Positions 8,248 to 16,921 are shown, counted from the first letter of the stretch. The stretch is 44,287 nucleotides of DNA from Paraburkholderia madseniana (GCF_009690905.1 NZ_VOSW01000077.1:1-44287), one strand, 5' to 3'. Numbers and translations: made by a program. Notes: a model not told the origin generated them from the sequence alone.

Positions 8248-9498
8248 ATGTCCACGACAAATAGCAAACGCCTCGCCATCCCGTTGAGTCAGACGACGCT
8301 CGTGATCATCGCCGGCGCACTGATTCTGAGCGCCGCCATGGGCATCCGGCAGACCTTCGGCCTCTTCATCGGGCCGTTCTCGTTCGACCGCGGCCTGCCC
8401 GTCACGCTGATCGCTTTCGCCATCGCGCTGCACAATCTGGTATGGGGTTTCGCGCAACCGTTCGCGGGCGCTGCCGCAGATCGCTATGGCTCGGCGCCGG
8501 TAGTCGCGTTCGGCGCGACGACGTTTGCCGCGGGCCTGGGCGTCGCGGCCGTCGCGCCGTCGGGCCCACTGCTGATCGTCGGTATGGGTCTGCTGGTCGG
8601 CATTGGCGTGAGTTGCACGACGTTCGGCGTGGTGTTGCCGGCAGTCGGCCGCATCGCTTCCCCAGAAAAACGCAGCATGGCGATGGGTCTCGTCAGCGCA
8701 GGCGGCTCGGCAGGACAGGTGCTGATGATCCCGCTGGTGCAGAGCATTCGACTCAGCTCGGGTATCGCCACCTCGCTCTTCGTGCTGGCCTTCCTGATGC
8801 TATTGATCGCGCCGCTCGGCATCGTGCTCGACCGGCGCGCGAGTGTCGGCATGCAGGTTCAGGAGCCGCCCGCTGCGCCTCTTCGCAAGGTATTCGCTCA
8901 GGCGATCCAGCATCGGGGATATCGACTGCTGACGCTCGGCTTCTTCACCTGTGGATTTCAGCTCGCGTTCATCGCCACCCATCTGCCTGAGTATCTGACG
9001 CTCTGCCATATGCCTGTCGGGCTGGGCGCCACGGCGCTCGCGCTGATCGGCCTGTTCAATATGGCGGGCAGTTGGGGGTGCGGCTGGCTGGGCGGCCGGT
9101 TCCGGCAGCACCATGTACTCGGCTGGCTTTATCTCATTCGAAGCGTGACGATCGGCGCCTTCTTTCTGCTGCCGAAGACCTCCGCTTCGGTCGTGATCTT
9201 CGCGGCGGTGATGGGGCTGACCTGGCTCGGGACCGTGCCGCTGACGAGCGGACTCGTGGCGAAAGTCTTCGGCACGCGGCACCTCGGCACCCTCTTTGGC
9301 GTCTGCTTTCTGAGCCACCAGATCGGCTCGTTTCTCGGCGCATGGCTAGGCGGCCTGGTGTTCGATCTGACCGGGTCGTATTCGCTACTGTGGGAAGCCA
9401 CGGTCGTCGCAGGACTCATCGCCGCGATGCTGCACTTCCCGATCGACGACAAGGCCGTCAGCACGCCCGCAATCCGGTCAGAGCCGGCGGCTGCGTGA
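8248..9498 (+). CDS. MFS transporter (monocarboxylate-type)
   Basis: A 416-residue major facilitator protein with about 12 hydrophobic helices and a central basic/hydrophilic loop near residues 200-225. The N-terminal half contains MGIRQTFGLFIGPF and the motif-A-like AGAAADRYGSAPVV between helices 2 and 3. Both resemble the family of putative oxalate/monocarboxylate-type MFS carriers common in Burkholderia. The start at 8248 is chosen because AAGGAG lies nine bases upstream; the GTG at 8161 and ATG at 8224 lack such sites. It follows the LysR gene on the same strand and converges on the AhpD-like gene. The substrate cannot be stated. Confidence 0.88.
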   Translation: MSTTNSKRLAIPLSQTTLVIIAGALILSAAMGIRQTFGLFIGPFSFDRGLPVTLIAFAIALHNLVWGFAQPFAGAAADRYGSAPVVAFGATTFAAGLGVAAVAPSGPLLIVGMGLLVGIGVSCTTFGVVLPAVGRIASPEKRSMAMGLVSAGGSAGQVLMIPLVQSIRLSSGIATSLFVLAFLMLLIAPLGIVLDRRASVGMQVQEPPAAPLRKVFAQAIQHRGYRLLTLGFFTCGFQLAFIATHLPEYLTLCHMPVGLGATALALIGLFNMAGSWGCGWLGGRFRQHHVLGWLYLIRSVTIGAFFLLPKTSASVVIFAAVMGLTWLGTVPLTSGLVAKVFGTRHLGTLFGVCFLSHQIGSFLGAWLGGLVFDLTGSYSLLWEATVVAGLIAAMLHFPIDDKAVSTPAIRSEPAAA

Positions 9499-9541
9499 GG
9501 GTTCGGGTGCGAGCAAGCGTGAGCACGTATCCGCACACACC

Positions 9542-9558
9542 GCGAGTCCGCTACTCGC
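9542..9558. terminator. hairpin between convergent genes
   Basis: GCGAGT and ACTCGC form a perfect 6-bp stem with a 5-nt loop inside the 70-bp gap between the convergent MFS and AhpD-like genes. The lack of a T-run makes it only a candidate terminator. Confidence 0.3.
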
Positions 9559-9568
9559 TGCCCCGATG

Positions 9569-10174
9569 CTATTTTCGCGGCGCGTCCGCCGCCGCTTTCG
9601 GCACACGCCCCATCAGATAGAACTCGTCGTTCGGGCGCATTGAAATGACGTTGGCCATCCGGTTCGACAAACCGAAAAATGCGGTGATGGCCGCGATATC
9701 CCACACGTCTTCATCCGAAAAGCCGTGCTTACCGAGCGTCTGAAAATCGGCATCGTCGACCGTGCCGGATTCACGGCAAACCTTCAGCGCAAAGTCGAGC
9801 ATCGCCGTCTGGCGCGCCGTGATATCCGCCTTGCGATGGTTGACTGCCACCTGATCCGCAAGCAACGGCGCCTTTTCGTAAATGCGCAGAATCGCCCCGT
9901 GCGCGACCACGCAATACAGGCACTGATTCACCGCGCTCGTCGCGACGACGATCATCTCGCGCTCGCCTTTGGTGAGGCCGCCGTCTTTCAGCATCAACGC
10001 GTCGTGGTACGCAAAAAACGCGCGGAATTCATCCGGCCTGTGCGCCAGCGTCAGGAATACGTTCGGAACAAAACCGGCTTTCTCCTGCACTTCGAGGATG
10101 CGGGCGCGGATGTCGTCCGGCCACGCGTCAGGCTCAGGCACGGGATAGCGGCTGATCGGCTGAAGGTTTGCCAT
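9569..10174 (-). CDS. carboxymuconolactone decarboxylase/AhpD-like peroxidase-related protein
   Basis: A 201-residue member of the AhpD-like/carboxymuconolactone decarboxylase superfamily, most like the 'peroxidase-related enzyme' branch. The redox motif CLYCVVAHGA (Cys-x-x-Cys followed by His) is clear, preceded by GLTKGEREMIVVATSAVNQ. The later segment FSDEDVWDIAAITAFFGLSNRMAN is also typical. AhpD proteins use the Cys pair with lipoylated partners in peroxide or peroxynitrite defence; that role is inferred for this one. The ATG at 10174 follows GGAG nine bases upstream. In-frame sequence upstream of it has no family match and is excluded. Confidence 0.9.
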   Translation of the reverse strand: MANLQPISRYPVPEPDAWPDDIRARILEVQEKAGFVPNVFLTLAHRPDEFRAFFAYHDALMLKDGGLTKGEREMIVVATSAVNQCLYCVVAHGAILRIYEKAPLLADQVAVNHRKADITARQTAMLDFALKVCRESGTVDDADFQTLGKHGFSDEDVWDIAAITAFFGLSNRMANVISMRPNDEFYLMGRVPKAAADAPRK

Positions 10175-10548
10175 GTTGTGTCTCCGTTGTATCTGTATGT
10201 GCACGACGATTGTAGCGAACTTCGACTCGCTGCCGTCCGGTTCAATCTGGCGCTTTGCTCCGCGCTGAACAGCGGCAGGCACAGGCTCCACAGAGGCACC
10301 GCAGCACGGTCAATCGCTCCATTCCCTTAATTTTTTTCAGGTACTCAGCCCGCCCCGCAGCGCCATTTAACCAACCTGTGCTTAAATCCGAAGTTCGTGC
10401 TGCTGCGTTCGTGCCACCGGCCAGCTGAACGAGCCATGCAGCGGGCCGCTGTCCGGCAAGAACGGACCCTGCACGACGTGTTCGCAACGCACGCCGGCCA
10501 GGTACGGGCTGTTCCAGATCCCTTCATCGCATCAACAGGAGCGTGGTT
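10175..10548. other. 374-bp divergent intergenic region
   Basis: The region separates the AhpD-like gene (minus) from the DedA-rhodanese gene (plus), so it must contain both control regions. A T-run at 10329-10338 is not preceded by a convincing hairpin. No small gene, repeat or operator was recognised. Confidence 0.5.
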
Positions 10549-11568
10549 GTGTGGCATTTTCCGGTTGCTATTCCACCCTCGCTGGGCGTGTGGGCCGTGT
10601 TCATGAGCGTGCTCGTCACGCAACTCGGCTTGCCGATTCCGGCGGCGCCGATGCTGATCCTCGGCGGAACGATGGCCGCCATGGGACAAACCTCTTATGC
10701 CAGCGTCATTGGGGCTGCCGTCTGCGCAACACTGCTGGCAGACTCGCTGTGGTTCTTCACTGGACGAACATACGGCCGGCGCTTGCTGAATCAGCTGGTG
10801 CGCTTCTCACTCTCGCTCGACACCACCGTCCGTGTCGCACGCAATACCTATGAACGGTACGGCGCGCCGATTCTGACCGTCGCCAAATTCCTGCCGGGTC
10901 TCGGTTTGATCTCGGCGCCGCTGCTCGGCACCACGCCAATCAACGTCGGCGTGTTTCTGCTGTGGGATTTTGTCGGCGCGATGCTGTGGGCCAGCGTGTG
11001 GGTGATCGGTGGCGCGGCGCTTGACGATCAGATCGTGCAACTCGTTCTGCTCGTGCGCCATCACGGCGGCACGATTTTCGACGCGTTCGCGGCGATCTTC
11101 CTTGCCGTGCTCCTCTATCGCTACGTGCGCCGCTGGCAGTTTCGCAGCTGGCTCGCGCACATACGCATCTCGCCGGATCAGCTCGACGAACTGATGAAGT
11201 CCAATGAGCCGCCGCTGATTCTCGATGCCCGGCCGCACAGCATCCGCGCGAAAGAATCGCACCGGATTGCGGGCGCGCAGTTGCTGGACCTCGATTCGCC
11301 CGAGCCCCTGCATCCCGACTTACTGAAGCGGCCGATTGTCGTCTACTGCGTCTGTCCTAACGAAGCGACGGCCAAGCGCATCGTCAATCAACTGCATCGA
11401 AAGAATATCCATCACGTCCGCGCGCTCAAGGGCGGCCTCGACGCATGGGAAAAACGCGGTTATCCAGTCGAGCCGCTGCCGCCCGACTTCGAGACGGCGA
11501 TGGCCCATATGGCGGAAGACGAGGGTAACGAGGGCGAATACACCGTGCGGGCGCGGTTGGCGAAGTGA
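10549..11568 (+). CDS. DedA-family membrane protein fused to a rhodanese domain
   Basis: A 339-residue fusion. Residues 1-195 form a DedA (SNARE-associated/VTT) membrane domain with several hydrophobic helices, containing QLGLPIPAAPMLILGG and KFLPGLGLISAPLLG, the DedA signature region. DedA proteins act in lipid-carrier recycling and membrane homeostasis. Residues 200-315 form a rhodanese domain: PLILDARPHSIRAK, the loop VVYCVCPNEATAK with the putative persulfide Cys, and ALKGGLDAWEKRGYPVEPL. A short acidic tail follows. The GTG at 10549 lies seven bases after AGGAG; a GTG at 10543 is too close to that site. The pairing of a membrane lipid-type transporter domain with a sulfur-transfer fold recurs in proteobacteria, but its purpose is unknown. 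Confidence 0.88.
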   Translation: MWHFPVAIPPSLGVWAVFMSVLVTQLGLPIPAAPMLILGGTMAAMGQTSYASVIGAAVCATLLADSLWFFTGRTYGRRLLNQLVRFSLSLDTTVRVARNTYERYGAPILTVAKFLPGLGLISAPLLGTTPINVGVFLLWDFVGAMLWASVWVIGGAALDDQIVQLVLLVRHHGGTIFDAFAAIFLAVLLYRYVRRWQFRSWLAHIRISPDQLDELMKSNEPPLILDARPHSIRAKESHRIAGAQLLDLDSPEPLHPDLLKRPIVVYCVCPNEATAKRIVNQLHRKNIHHVRALKGGLDAWEKRGYPVEPLPPDFETAMAHMAEDEGNEGEYTVRARLAK

Positions 11569-11640
11569 CGACGGGCGCTTGAACCCACCCCACCGAACAC
11601 AATGGGGCGGCATTAAAAACCGCTTGCGCATCATCTTCAA

Positions 11641-11674
11641 TGTGTGCACTATGCATATATGCACGTTGCACACA
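11641..11674. promoter_or_regulatory. nested palindromic operator upstream of marR-type gene
   Basis: TGTGTGCA (11641-11648) and TGCACACA (11667-11674) are perfect inverted half-sites. Between them lies a separate perfect 12-bp palindrome, TGCATATATGCA (11652-11663). The set ends 13 bases before the MarR-type start codon, so a bound repressor would block transcription or translation start. This fits autoregulation by the MarR-type protein. Binding is inferred from position and symmetry. Confidence 0.65.
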
Positions 11675-11687
11675 TTGAGGTACCGCT

Positions 11688-12221
11688 ATGACGCAGCGCA
11701 CAGAAAACCTGCTTGGCGTGCTCGCCCTGCTGGTCACGGACGAGATGAACGCGCAGCCTACCGTGGCCGCGCTCGCGGGCCCCACTGCCCGTGCCATGCT
11801 CAACGCGGTCGGTCAATATGCCGATTCATCCATTGAAGTATTGCGCGAGGCGGTCGATCTTTCGCATCCGGCCGCGGTCCGCGCCGTTGCGGGTCTGGTG
11901 GACGCGGGCCTCGTCGAAAAGAAATCCGGCACGGATAAACGTTCCGTCGCGCTTGCCTTGACCGCTTCCGGCAAGCGTGAAGCCAAACGCCTGCAAAAGG
12001 CACGCGACCAGATGCTCCGACGCATCGTCGGGCAGCTCGACGAGCGCGAACGCGACGTGCTCGAAAGCCTGCTGATCAAGATCCTGTGGAATGAGACCCG
12101 CGATCCGGCGCACGCCATGCAACTGTGCCGCCTTTGCGATGACGGTCCCTGCCTGAAAGCCGGCTGCCCGGTCGAATGCCGCGAACAGGGTCTGCCCATG
12201 CCCGCGCGGAGCGGCACATGA
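11688..12221 (+). CDS. MarR-type regulator with C-terminal cysteine cluster
   Basis: A 177-residue winged-helix protein of the MarR type. The wing/recognition region runs from about residue 50 to 98 (VLREAVDLSHPAAVRAVAGL, then KSGTDKRSVALALTASG). The tail holds five Cys at 147, 150, 155, 160 and 164 (C-x2-C-x4-C-x4-C-x3-C), which looks able to bind a metal or react with an oxidant. Plain MarR proteins lack such a cluster. The gene overlaps the following MFS gene by four bases (ATGA), so the two are translationally coupled, and it sits just after a nested palindrome. A repressor of its own operon that senses metal, oxidant or an electrophile is the favoured reading; the ligand is unknown. Confidence 0.85.
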   Translation: MTQRTENLLGVLALLVTDEMNAQPTVAALAGPTARAMLNAVGQYADSSIEVLREAVDLSHPAAVRAVAGLVDAGLVEKKSGTDKRSVALALTASGKREAKRLQKARDQMLRRIVGQLDERERDVLESLLIKILWNETRDPAHAMQLCRLCDDGPCLKAGCPVECREQGLPMPARSGT

Positions 12222-13468
12222 ATGCCGCCGCGCCGGTGCGCTGGCCGGCGATCGCCGCGCTGACCGCGGTCTCGGCGCTCTCGCAGATCGGCCAGTTCGG
12301 CATCGGCTTCATGGTGCTGCCGGTGTGGCTGGCGCAGCGTGGCCTCGACGCACCGCGCGCCGGCCTCTTCTCCGCGTCGCAATGGACCGGCATGCTGGCC
12401 GGCTTGTTGATCGCGCCGTGGCTGGTGGAGCGGCTCGGTGCGAAGCGCACGGTATCGCTCGGTCTCGCCGCCACAGTGGTTGCGTTCGCAACGATGAACG
12501 CGCTGTGGTGGCCGTTATGGCTCGTGCCTGGCTTGTTGACCGGACTCGGCATCGGTTTGCGCTGGATCGCCAATCAAACGTGGCTCTATCGGCTTGTGCC
12601 GGCCGAATCCAGCGGACGTGTAGTGGGCGTGCACGAAGCACTGATTGCCAGCGCTGGCGTCATCGGCCCGGCCCTGGCGGTGTGGTGTGCAGTCGACGGA
12701 CGCATCACGTTCGCGGCCGGCGCGGCCTTCACGTTCGCGGCGGCCCTTCCGCTGTGGCTGACTGCGTCGGACGACAGGCCCTCCGCTGTCAAATCAGCAC
12801 GGCTTGTGCGAACAGACCGCGCCGCAAAAAGCACCCCGGTCGGCGCAATCGGCCCTATCGCCCCAATGGTCAGCCTCGGCATGGTGGTCGTCGCGGCAGG
12901 CGGCATCGGCGATGGCGCGCTCTACGGGCTCTTCCCGCTCTTTGCCGACGCCCACGGCCTCAACACCACACAGACGGCCACGCTACTCACGTTATTCGGT
13001 GTCGGCGGCATGGCGCTGCAATTTCCGGTCGGCTGGTTTGCGGATCGCGCGGGCCTGGCGGCCACGGTGATCGTCTGCGCCGCGCTCAGCACGCTGGCTA
13101 TCTGCGGGTTCGCGCTCGCGGCGCCCGCCTCATGGCTCGCCGGCGCGAGCGCCTTGCTGCTCGGCGGCATGAACAGCGCGTACATCACGCTCGGCATGGT
13201 CGCGGCGGCGTGCAGCGACAAGGCCGCGCTCACGCGCAACATGCGGCTGGTGTCGCTCACCTTCACCGCGAGTTCGATCGTAGGGCCGCTCATTGCCGGG
13301 TTCGCCATGAAAGCACGCGGCAGCGACATGCTGTTGTGGCAACTGGCGATCATGAGCGGCGCGCTCGTTGTCTACACGCTCGGCTTGCGCGAAGGCCGGC
13401 GTCAGCCCGATCGATCGTCGTCGATGGGCCGAGCCTGGATTGCACCGCGTGCGTTTCAGGACGATTGA
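12218..13468 (+). CDS. MFS efflux-type transporter
   Basis: A 416-residue major facilitator protein with about 12 hydrophobic helices, split by a hydrophilic loop at about residues 185-210 (SDDRPSAVKSARLVRTDRAA). The helix 2-3 loop LVERLGAKRTVSLG and the equivalent GWFADRAGLAATV of the second half are motif-A-like. The ATG at 12218 overlaps the MarR-type stop codon (ATGA). A GTG/ATG further upstream in the same frame would lie inside the regulator and is not used. Coupling to a MarR-type gene suggests inducible export of a small toxic compound. The last 30 residues are hydrophilic and unusual in composition. It converges on speB with only six bases between stop codons. Confidence 0.87.
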   Translation: MNAAAPVRWPAIAALTAVSALSQIGQFGIGFMVLPVWLAQRGLDAPRAGLFSASQWTGMLAGLLIAPWLVERLGAKRTVSLGLAATVVAFATMNALWWPLWLVPGLLTGLGIGLRWIANQTWLYRLVPAESSGRVVGVHEALIASAGVIGPALAVWCAVDGRITFAAGAAFTFAAALPLWLTASDDRPSAVKSARLVRTDRAAKSTPVGAIGPIAPMVSLGMVVVAAGGIGDGALYGLFPLFADAHGLNTTQTATLLTLFGVGGMALQFPVGWFADRAGLAATVIVCAALSTLAICGFALAAPASWLAGASALLLGGMNSAYITLGMVAAACSDKAALTRNMRLVSLTFTASSIVGPLIAGFAMKARGSDMLLWQLAIMSGALVVYTLGLREGRRQPDRSSSMGRAWIAPRAFQDD

Positions 13469-13474
13469 ACTGGC

Positions 13475-14437
13475 CTAGCGTTCAGCCACTTTCCGCTGCC
13501 GCCAAAGACACAACAGATCGCACGCGATATGCGCGGCGGCAATCGCCGTGATCTCGCTCTGGTCATAAGCGGGCGCCACTTCCACCACATCCGCGCCCAC
13601 CAGGTTCAACGCACCCAGTCCGCGCACGATGGCCAGCCCCTGTGCCGACGACAAACCGCCCGCCACCGGCGTACCCGTGCCCGGCGCGAACGCCGGATCG
13701 AGACAGTCGATATCGAAGGTCAGATACGCGGGCCGCTGGCCGACAATCGACGTGATCCGCTCCACCGCCGCCCGCGCGCCATGTTCGTGGACCCATGCGG
13801 CGTCGAGGATATTGATCCCCATGAAGTCGTCGTTCCACGTGCGAATGCCGACCTGCACCGAAGTCTTCGGATCGATCAGACCGTCTTTCACCGCCTTGTA
13901 GAACATCGAACCGTGATTCAGGCTGTCCGGGCTATCGTCGGCCCAGGTATCGCAGTGGGCGTCGAAATGGATCAGCGAGAGCGGCTTGCCGTACTTCTCC
14001 GCATGCGCGATCAGCAGCGGATACGTAATGTAGTGATCGCCGCCGAGCGTCAGCATCTTCGCGTCCGAACGCAGAATCGTGCGCGCATGCTCGACGATCG
14101 ATTCCTTGATCGTCATGGGATTGTGCGCGTCGAACCAGCAGTCGCCGAAGTCCGTCACGGCGAGATCGTCGAACGGATTGAAGCCCCAAGGATACGGATG
14201 CAGCTCCGACAATTGCACGCTCGCCGCGCGCACCGCCGCCGGGCCGAGACGCGCACCCGAACGGAACGTGGTGGCCAGATCGAGCGGCACGCCGGAGACC
14301 ACGACGTCGACGCCGTCGAGTTCGCGGGTGTATTTGCGGCGCATGAACGACAACACACCCGCATAGGTGTTTTCGATCGACGAGCCATAAAGCGACGGAC
14401 GACGGATCGCGCCGTCGCCATAAACGAGTTCAGTCAT
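13475..14437 (-). CDS. speB: agmatinase
   Basis: A 320-residue ureohydrolase that cleaves agmatine to putrescine and urea using two Mn ions. The metal motifs are complete: GGDHY (132-136), DAHCD (159-163) and DIDCLDPAF (242-250). The segments PAFAPGTGTPVAGGL and VGADVVEVAPAYDQSEITA match E. coli SpeB closely by memory. Guanidinobutyrase and similar ureohydrolases share the motifs, so a related substrate is possible, but the polyamine neighbourhood supports agmatine. It lies 136 bp downstream of puuC on the same strand, probably the last gene of a puuR-puuC-speB unit, or with its own promoter. It supplies putrescine to the catabolic enzymes encoded beyond puuR. Confidence 0.88.
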   Translation of the reverse strand: MTELVYGDGAIRRPSLYGSSIENTYAGVLSFMRRKYTRELDGVDVVVSGVPLDLATTFRSGARLGPAAVRAASVQLSELHPYPWGFNPFDDLAVTDFGDCWFDAHNPMTIKESIVEHARTILRSDAKMLTLGGDHYITYPLLIAHAEKYGKPLSLIHFDAHCDTWADDSPDSLNHGSMFYKAVKDGLIDPKTSVQVGIRTWNDDFMGINILDAAWVHEHGARAAVERITSIVGQRPAYLTFDIDCLDPAFAPGTGTPVAGGLSSAQGLAIVRGLGALNLVGADVVEVAPAYDQSEITAIAAAHIACDLLCLWRQRKVAER

Positions 14438-14526
14438 GGATGACCTGATACCTGATAAACATGCCGGAGCCGCACGCGGGGCTTCCAGGTGATGCGTGCA
14501 ACGTCCGGCCTCGGATTCATTGGGAA

Positions 14527-14557
14527 CGCGACGGCGTTTCTTTCAAACGCCGCCGCG
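14527..14557 (-). terminator. 13-bp hairpin between puuC and speB
   Basis: CGCGACGGCGTTT (14527-14539) pairs with AAACGCCGCCGCG (14545-14557) around a 5-nt loop with one G-T mismatch. It lies just after the puuC stop on that strand and before speB. No T-run follows, so it could be a partial terminator or an mRNA-stabilising hairpin that separates puuC from speB expression. Confidence 0.55.
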
Positions 14558-14573
14558 CTGGCTTGCGAATCCT

Positions 14574-16067
14574 TTAGCGCAGCCGAACGAGCGTGGACTT
14601 CAGCTCGGTATACTTCTCCAGCGCGTGCAACGACTTGTCACGGCCGTTGCCCGATTGCTTGTAACCGCCGAACGGGAAATTCATATCGCCGCCCTCGTCG
14701 TAGCAATTGACCCATACCGTACCGGCACGCAGCTTGCGCGACACTTCATGCGCGGTTGTGAGGTTCGAAGTCCACACGGCGGCGGCAAGACCATACTCGC
14801 TGTCATTAGCGATCCTGATCGCCTCTTCAACCGTGTCGAACGTAATCACCGACAACACCGGCCCGAAGATTTCCTCGCGCGCAACCTTCGCGCCGGTCGC
14901 CGGGATCTCGAAGATGGTCGGTTCGATATAGAAGCCGCCGGTCTCCTGCTTGACGCGCGAACCACCCAGCAGCAGCTTCGCTTCGGCGCGGCCCGCTTCG
15001 ATATAACCGAGCACGCGTTCGAGTTGCACGTTATCGACAATCGCGCCCATCGAGGTTTGCGGGTCGAGCGGATTGCCCGGCGTATAGCTGCGCGCGGCGG
15101 CGATCAGCTTGTCGAGGAACACGTCCTTGATGTCTTTGTGCACGAGCAGGCGCGAACCCGCGGTGCACATTTCGCCCATGTTGTAGAAAATCGCCCCAGC
15201 CGCCGCGTTCGCCGCGCGGTCGAGGTCAGGGCAATCGGGCATCACGATGTTCGGCGACTTGCCGCCGAGTTCGAGCCACACGCGTTTCAGGTTCGATTGA
15301 CCGGCGTATTGCATGATCAGCTTGCCGACGTTGGTCGAGCCGGTGAAGGCGAGACAGTCCACGTCCTGATGCAGCGCCAGCAGCTTGCCCGGTTCGCCTG
15401 CGCCAGGCACCACGTTGAACACCCCGGCAGGGATGCCCGCGTCCAGCGCGAGTTGAGCGAGGCGAATCGCGGTGAGCGGCGACTTCTCCGAAGGCTTGAG
15501 CACGACGCTATTACCCGCGGCGAGCGCCGGGCCGAACTTCCACGACGCCATCAGGATCGGGAAATTCCACGGCACAACAGCCGCTACGACGCCGATCGGC
15601 TCACGCGTCACGAGCCCCACCAGATGATGATCGGCCGGCGCGACTTCGCCGCCGACCTTGTCGATGGCTTCAGCGAACCACTCGACGCAATAGGCGGCGC
15701 CCGGCACGTCCACCGAGGTGGTGTCGGCGATCGGCTTGCCTGCGTCCAGCGTTTCGAGCAGCGCGAGTTCGTCCATGTGCTCACGGATCGACGCGGCCCA
15801 ACGCAATAGAATCGCCTTGCGCTTGCGGGGATTGAGGCCGGACCACACGCCGGAATCGAACGCGCGGCGCGCGGCTGCCACGGCGGCGTCGACGTCCGCC
15901 GCACCGCTGTCGGCGACCTTGGCGAGCAGCTTGCCGTCGATCGGGCTCAGGCAGTCGAACGTGCGGCCGCCTGCGGCGTCACGGTATTCGCCGTCGATAA
16001 ACGCACGGCCTTCGATCGAAAGCGTAGCGGCTTTGTCTTGCCAGAATGCGAGAGATTTCTTGTCCAT
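14574..16067 (-). CDS. puuC: gamma-glutamyl-gamma-aminobutyraldehyde dehydrogenase
   Basis: A 497-residue NAD(P)-dependent aldehyde dehydrogenase. It oxidises gamma-glutamyl-gamma-aminobutyraldehyde (and probably 4-aminobutyraldehyde) in putrescine breakdown. Catalytic features are Asn168 (PWNF), Glu266 (VWLELGGKSPNIV) and the nucleophile Cys301 (MGEMCTAGSRLLV). The start LAFWQDKA and the end PFGGYKQSGNGRDKSLHALE match E. coli PuuC strongly by memory. Its length is also that of PuuC. It lies 89 bp downstream of puuR on the same strand and is probably cotranscribed. With a spuC-type aminotransferase nearby, it may serve both the glutamylated and the free aldehyde. Confidence 0.95.
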   Translation of the reverse strand: MDKKSLAFWQDKAATLSIEGRAFIDGEYRDAAGGRTFDCLSPIDGKLLAKVADSGAADVDAAVAAARRAFDSGVWSGLNPRKRKAILLRWAASIREHMDELALLETLDAGKPIADTTSVDVPGAAYCVEWFAEAIDKVGGEVAPADHHLVGLVTREPIGVVAAVVPWNFPILMASWKFGPALAAGNSVVLKPSEKSPLTAIRLAQLALDAGIPAGVFNVVPGAGEPGKLLALHQDVDCLAFTGSTNVGKLIMQYAGQSNLKRVWLELGGKSPNIVMPDCPDLDRAANAAAGAIFYNMGEMCTAGSRLLVHKDIKDVFLDKLIAAARSYTPGNPLDPQTSMGAIVDNVQLERVLGYIEAGRAEAKLLLGGSRVKQETGGFYIEPTIFEIPATGAKVAREEIFGPVLSVITFDTVEEAIRIANDSEYGLAAAVWTSNLTTAHEVSRKLRAGTVWVNCYDEGGDMNFPFGGYKQSGNGRDKSLHALEKYTELKSTLVRLR

Positions 16068-16156
16068 CAGGATGCCTCAATGTTATGCGCTCGACGCACG
16101 CCGGCTCCGACTTCAAGCGGCCTGGAACTGCGTCGCGGCGCGTTGGCGCGGAGTCT

Positions 16157-16726
16157 TTAGAACGTGGGCGGCGAATTGGCCGACACGATCTCGCAGAGAT
16201 GCTCCGCGCTGGGATTGCGAAAACGATGCGGTAGACGGCTTTCGAAGTAATAGCTGTCACCGGGGTCGAGCAGCCACGTGACACCGTCCACCGTCAGTTC
16301 GATCTGACCGCTGACCACCACCCCGCCCTCGTGCCCCTCGTGCTCCAGCATTTCCGGCCCGGTATCCGACAGCGGCTGATAGACCTCGCGCAGAATGCCC
16401 ATATTCCGGTCTTTGACACTGGAGCCGGCGAGATAGAACTCGATCGACTCATTGCCGAGATTCGGCATGTCGGCGCGGCGCGACACGACCGAGCGTTCCA
16501 CCTCGACTTCAAAAGTGAAGAACTCGGCGAGACTCATTGGTATGCATTCAAGCAGTTTCTTCAGTGACCCCACCGACGGACTCACGCGGTTCTGCTCGAT
16601 CAGCGAGATCGTGCCGTTGGTGACCCCCGCCCGTTTCGCCAGCTCGCGCTGGGACAGACCATTCTTCTTACGGATGTACTGCAGGCGGGTCGCAACTTCT
16701 ATGGACATCGCTAGGTTCTCTGACAT
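16157..16726 (-). CDS. puuR: PuuR-like helix-turn-helix/cupin repressor
   Basis: A 189-residue protein with an N-terminal XRE-type helix-turn-helix (about 10-66: LQYIRKKNGLSQRELAKRAG, then SLIEQNRVSPSVGSLKKLL) and a C-terminal cupin (about 105-187: EMLEHEGHEGGVVVSGQIEL, DSYYFESRLPHRFRNPS). The order, length and ending SANSPPTF closely match E. coli PuuR (SAHTPTTF). PuuR represses putrescine-use genes and releases DNA when putrescine binds the cupin. ATG 16726 gives the same N-terminal length as PuuR and is preferred over ATG 16708, although its ribosome site is poor. The divergent position between puuC and puuD is the expected one for a local repressor acting both ways. Confidence 0.92.
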   Translation of the reverse strand: MSENLAMSIEVATRLQYIRKKNGLSQRELAKRAGVTNGTISLIEQNRVSPSVGSLKKLLECIPMSLAEFFTFEVEVERSVVSRRADMPNLGNESIEFYLAGSSVKDRNMGILREVYQPLSDTGPEMLEHEGHEGGVVVSGQIELTVDGVTWLLDPGDSYYFESRLPHRFRNPSAEHLCEIVSANSPPTF

Positions 16727-16795
16727 GGGAGACGATCGGGCGCGTGGGCTCGGGCAATGTGTGCCCGCGAGTGTTGAATATTCTAATCACTTTAA

Positions 16796-16852
16796 TCGTT
16801 GCGCCGCTGGGGAAAACCCTGAAAGGATTCCGAAATACGATTTGCGCAACGA
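16796..16852. promoter_or_regulatory. candidate puuR operator (9-bp inverted repeat)
   Basis: TCGTTGCGC (16796-16804) and GCGCAACGA (16844-16852) are perfect inverted copies separated by 39 bp, directly upstream of puuR. The spacing would suit two repressor dimers or a loop. There is no direct evidence that PuuR uses this sequence, and it does not resemble the E. coli PuuR box as remembered. Confidence 0.35.
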
Positions 16853-16921
16853 ATGTTCCCGCTGACCGGGATTCCGCGGACACCCTCGGGAAAGCCCTGA
16901 TAAATCTTTTATAAAAATGAT

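Noticed and set aside
14496..15809. Plus-strand frame of 437 codons opposite puuC
   Set aside because: Shadow of puuC; no recognisable domain.
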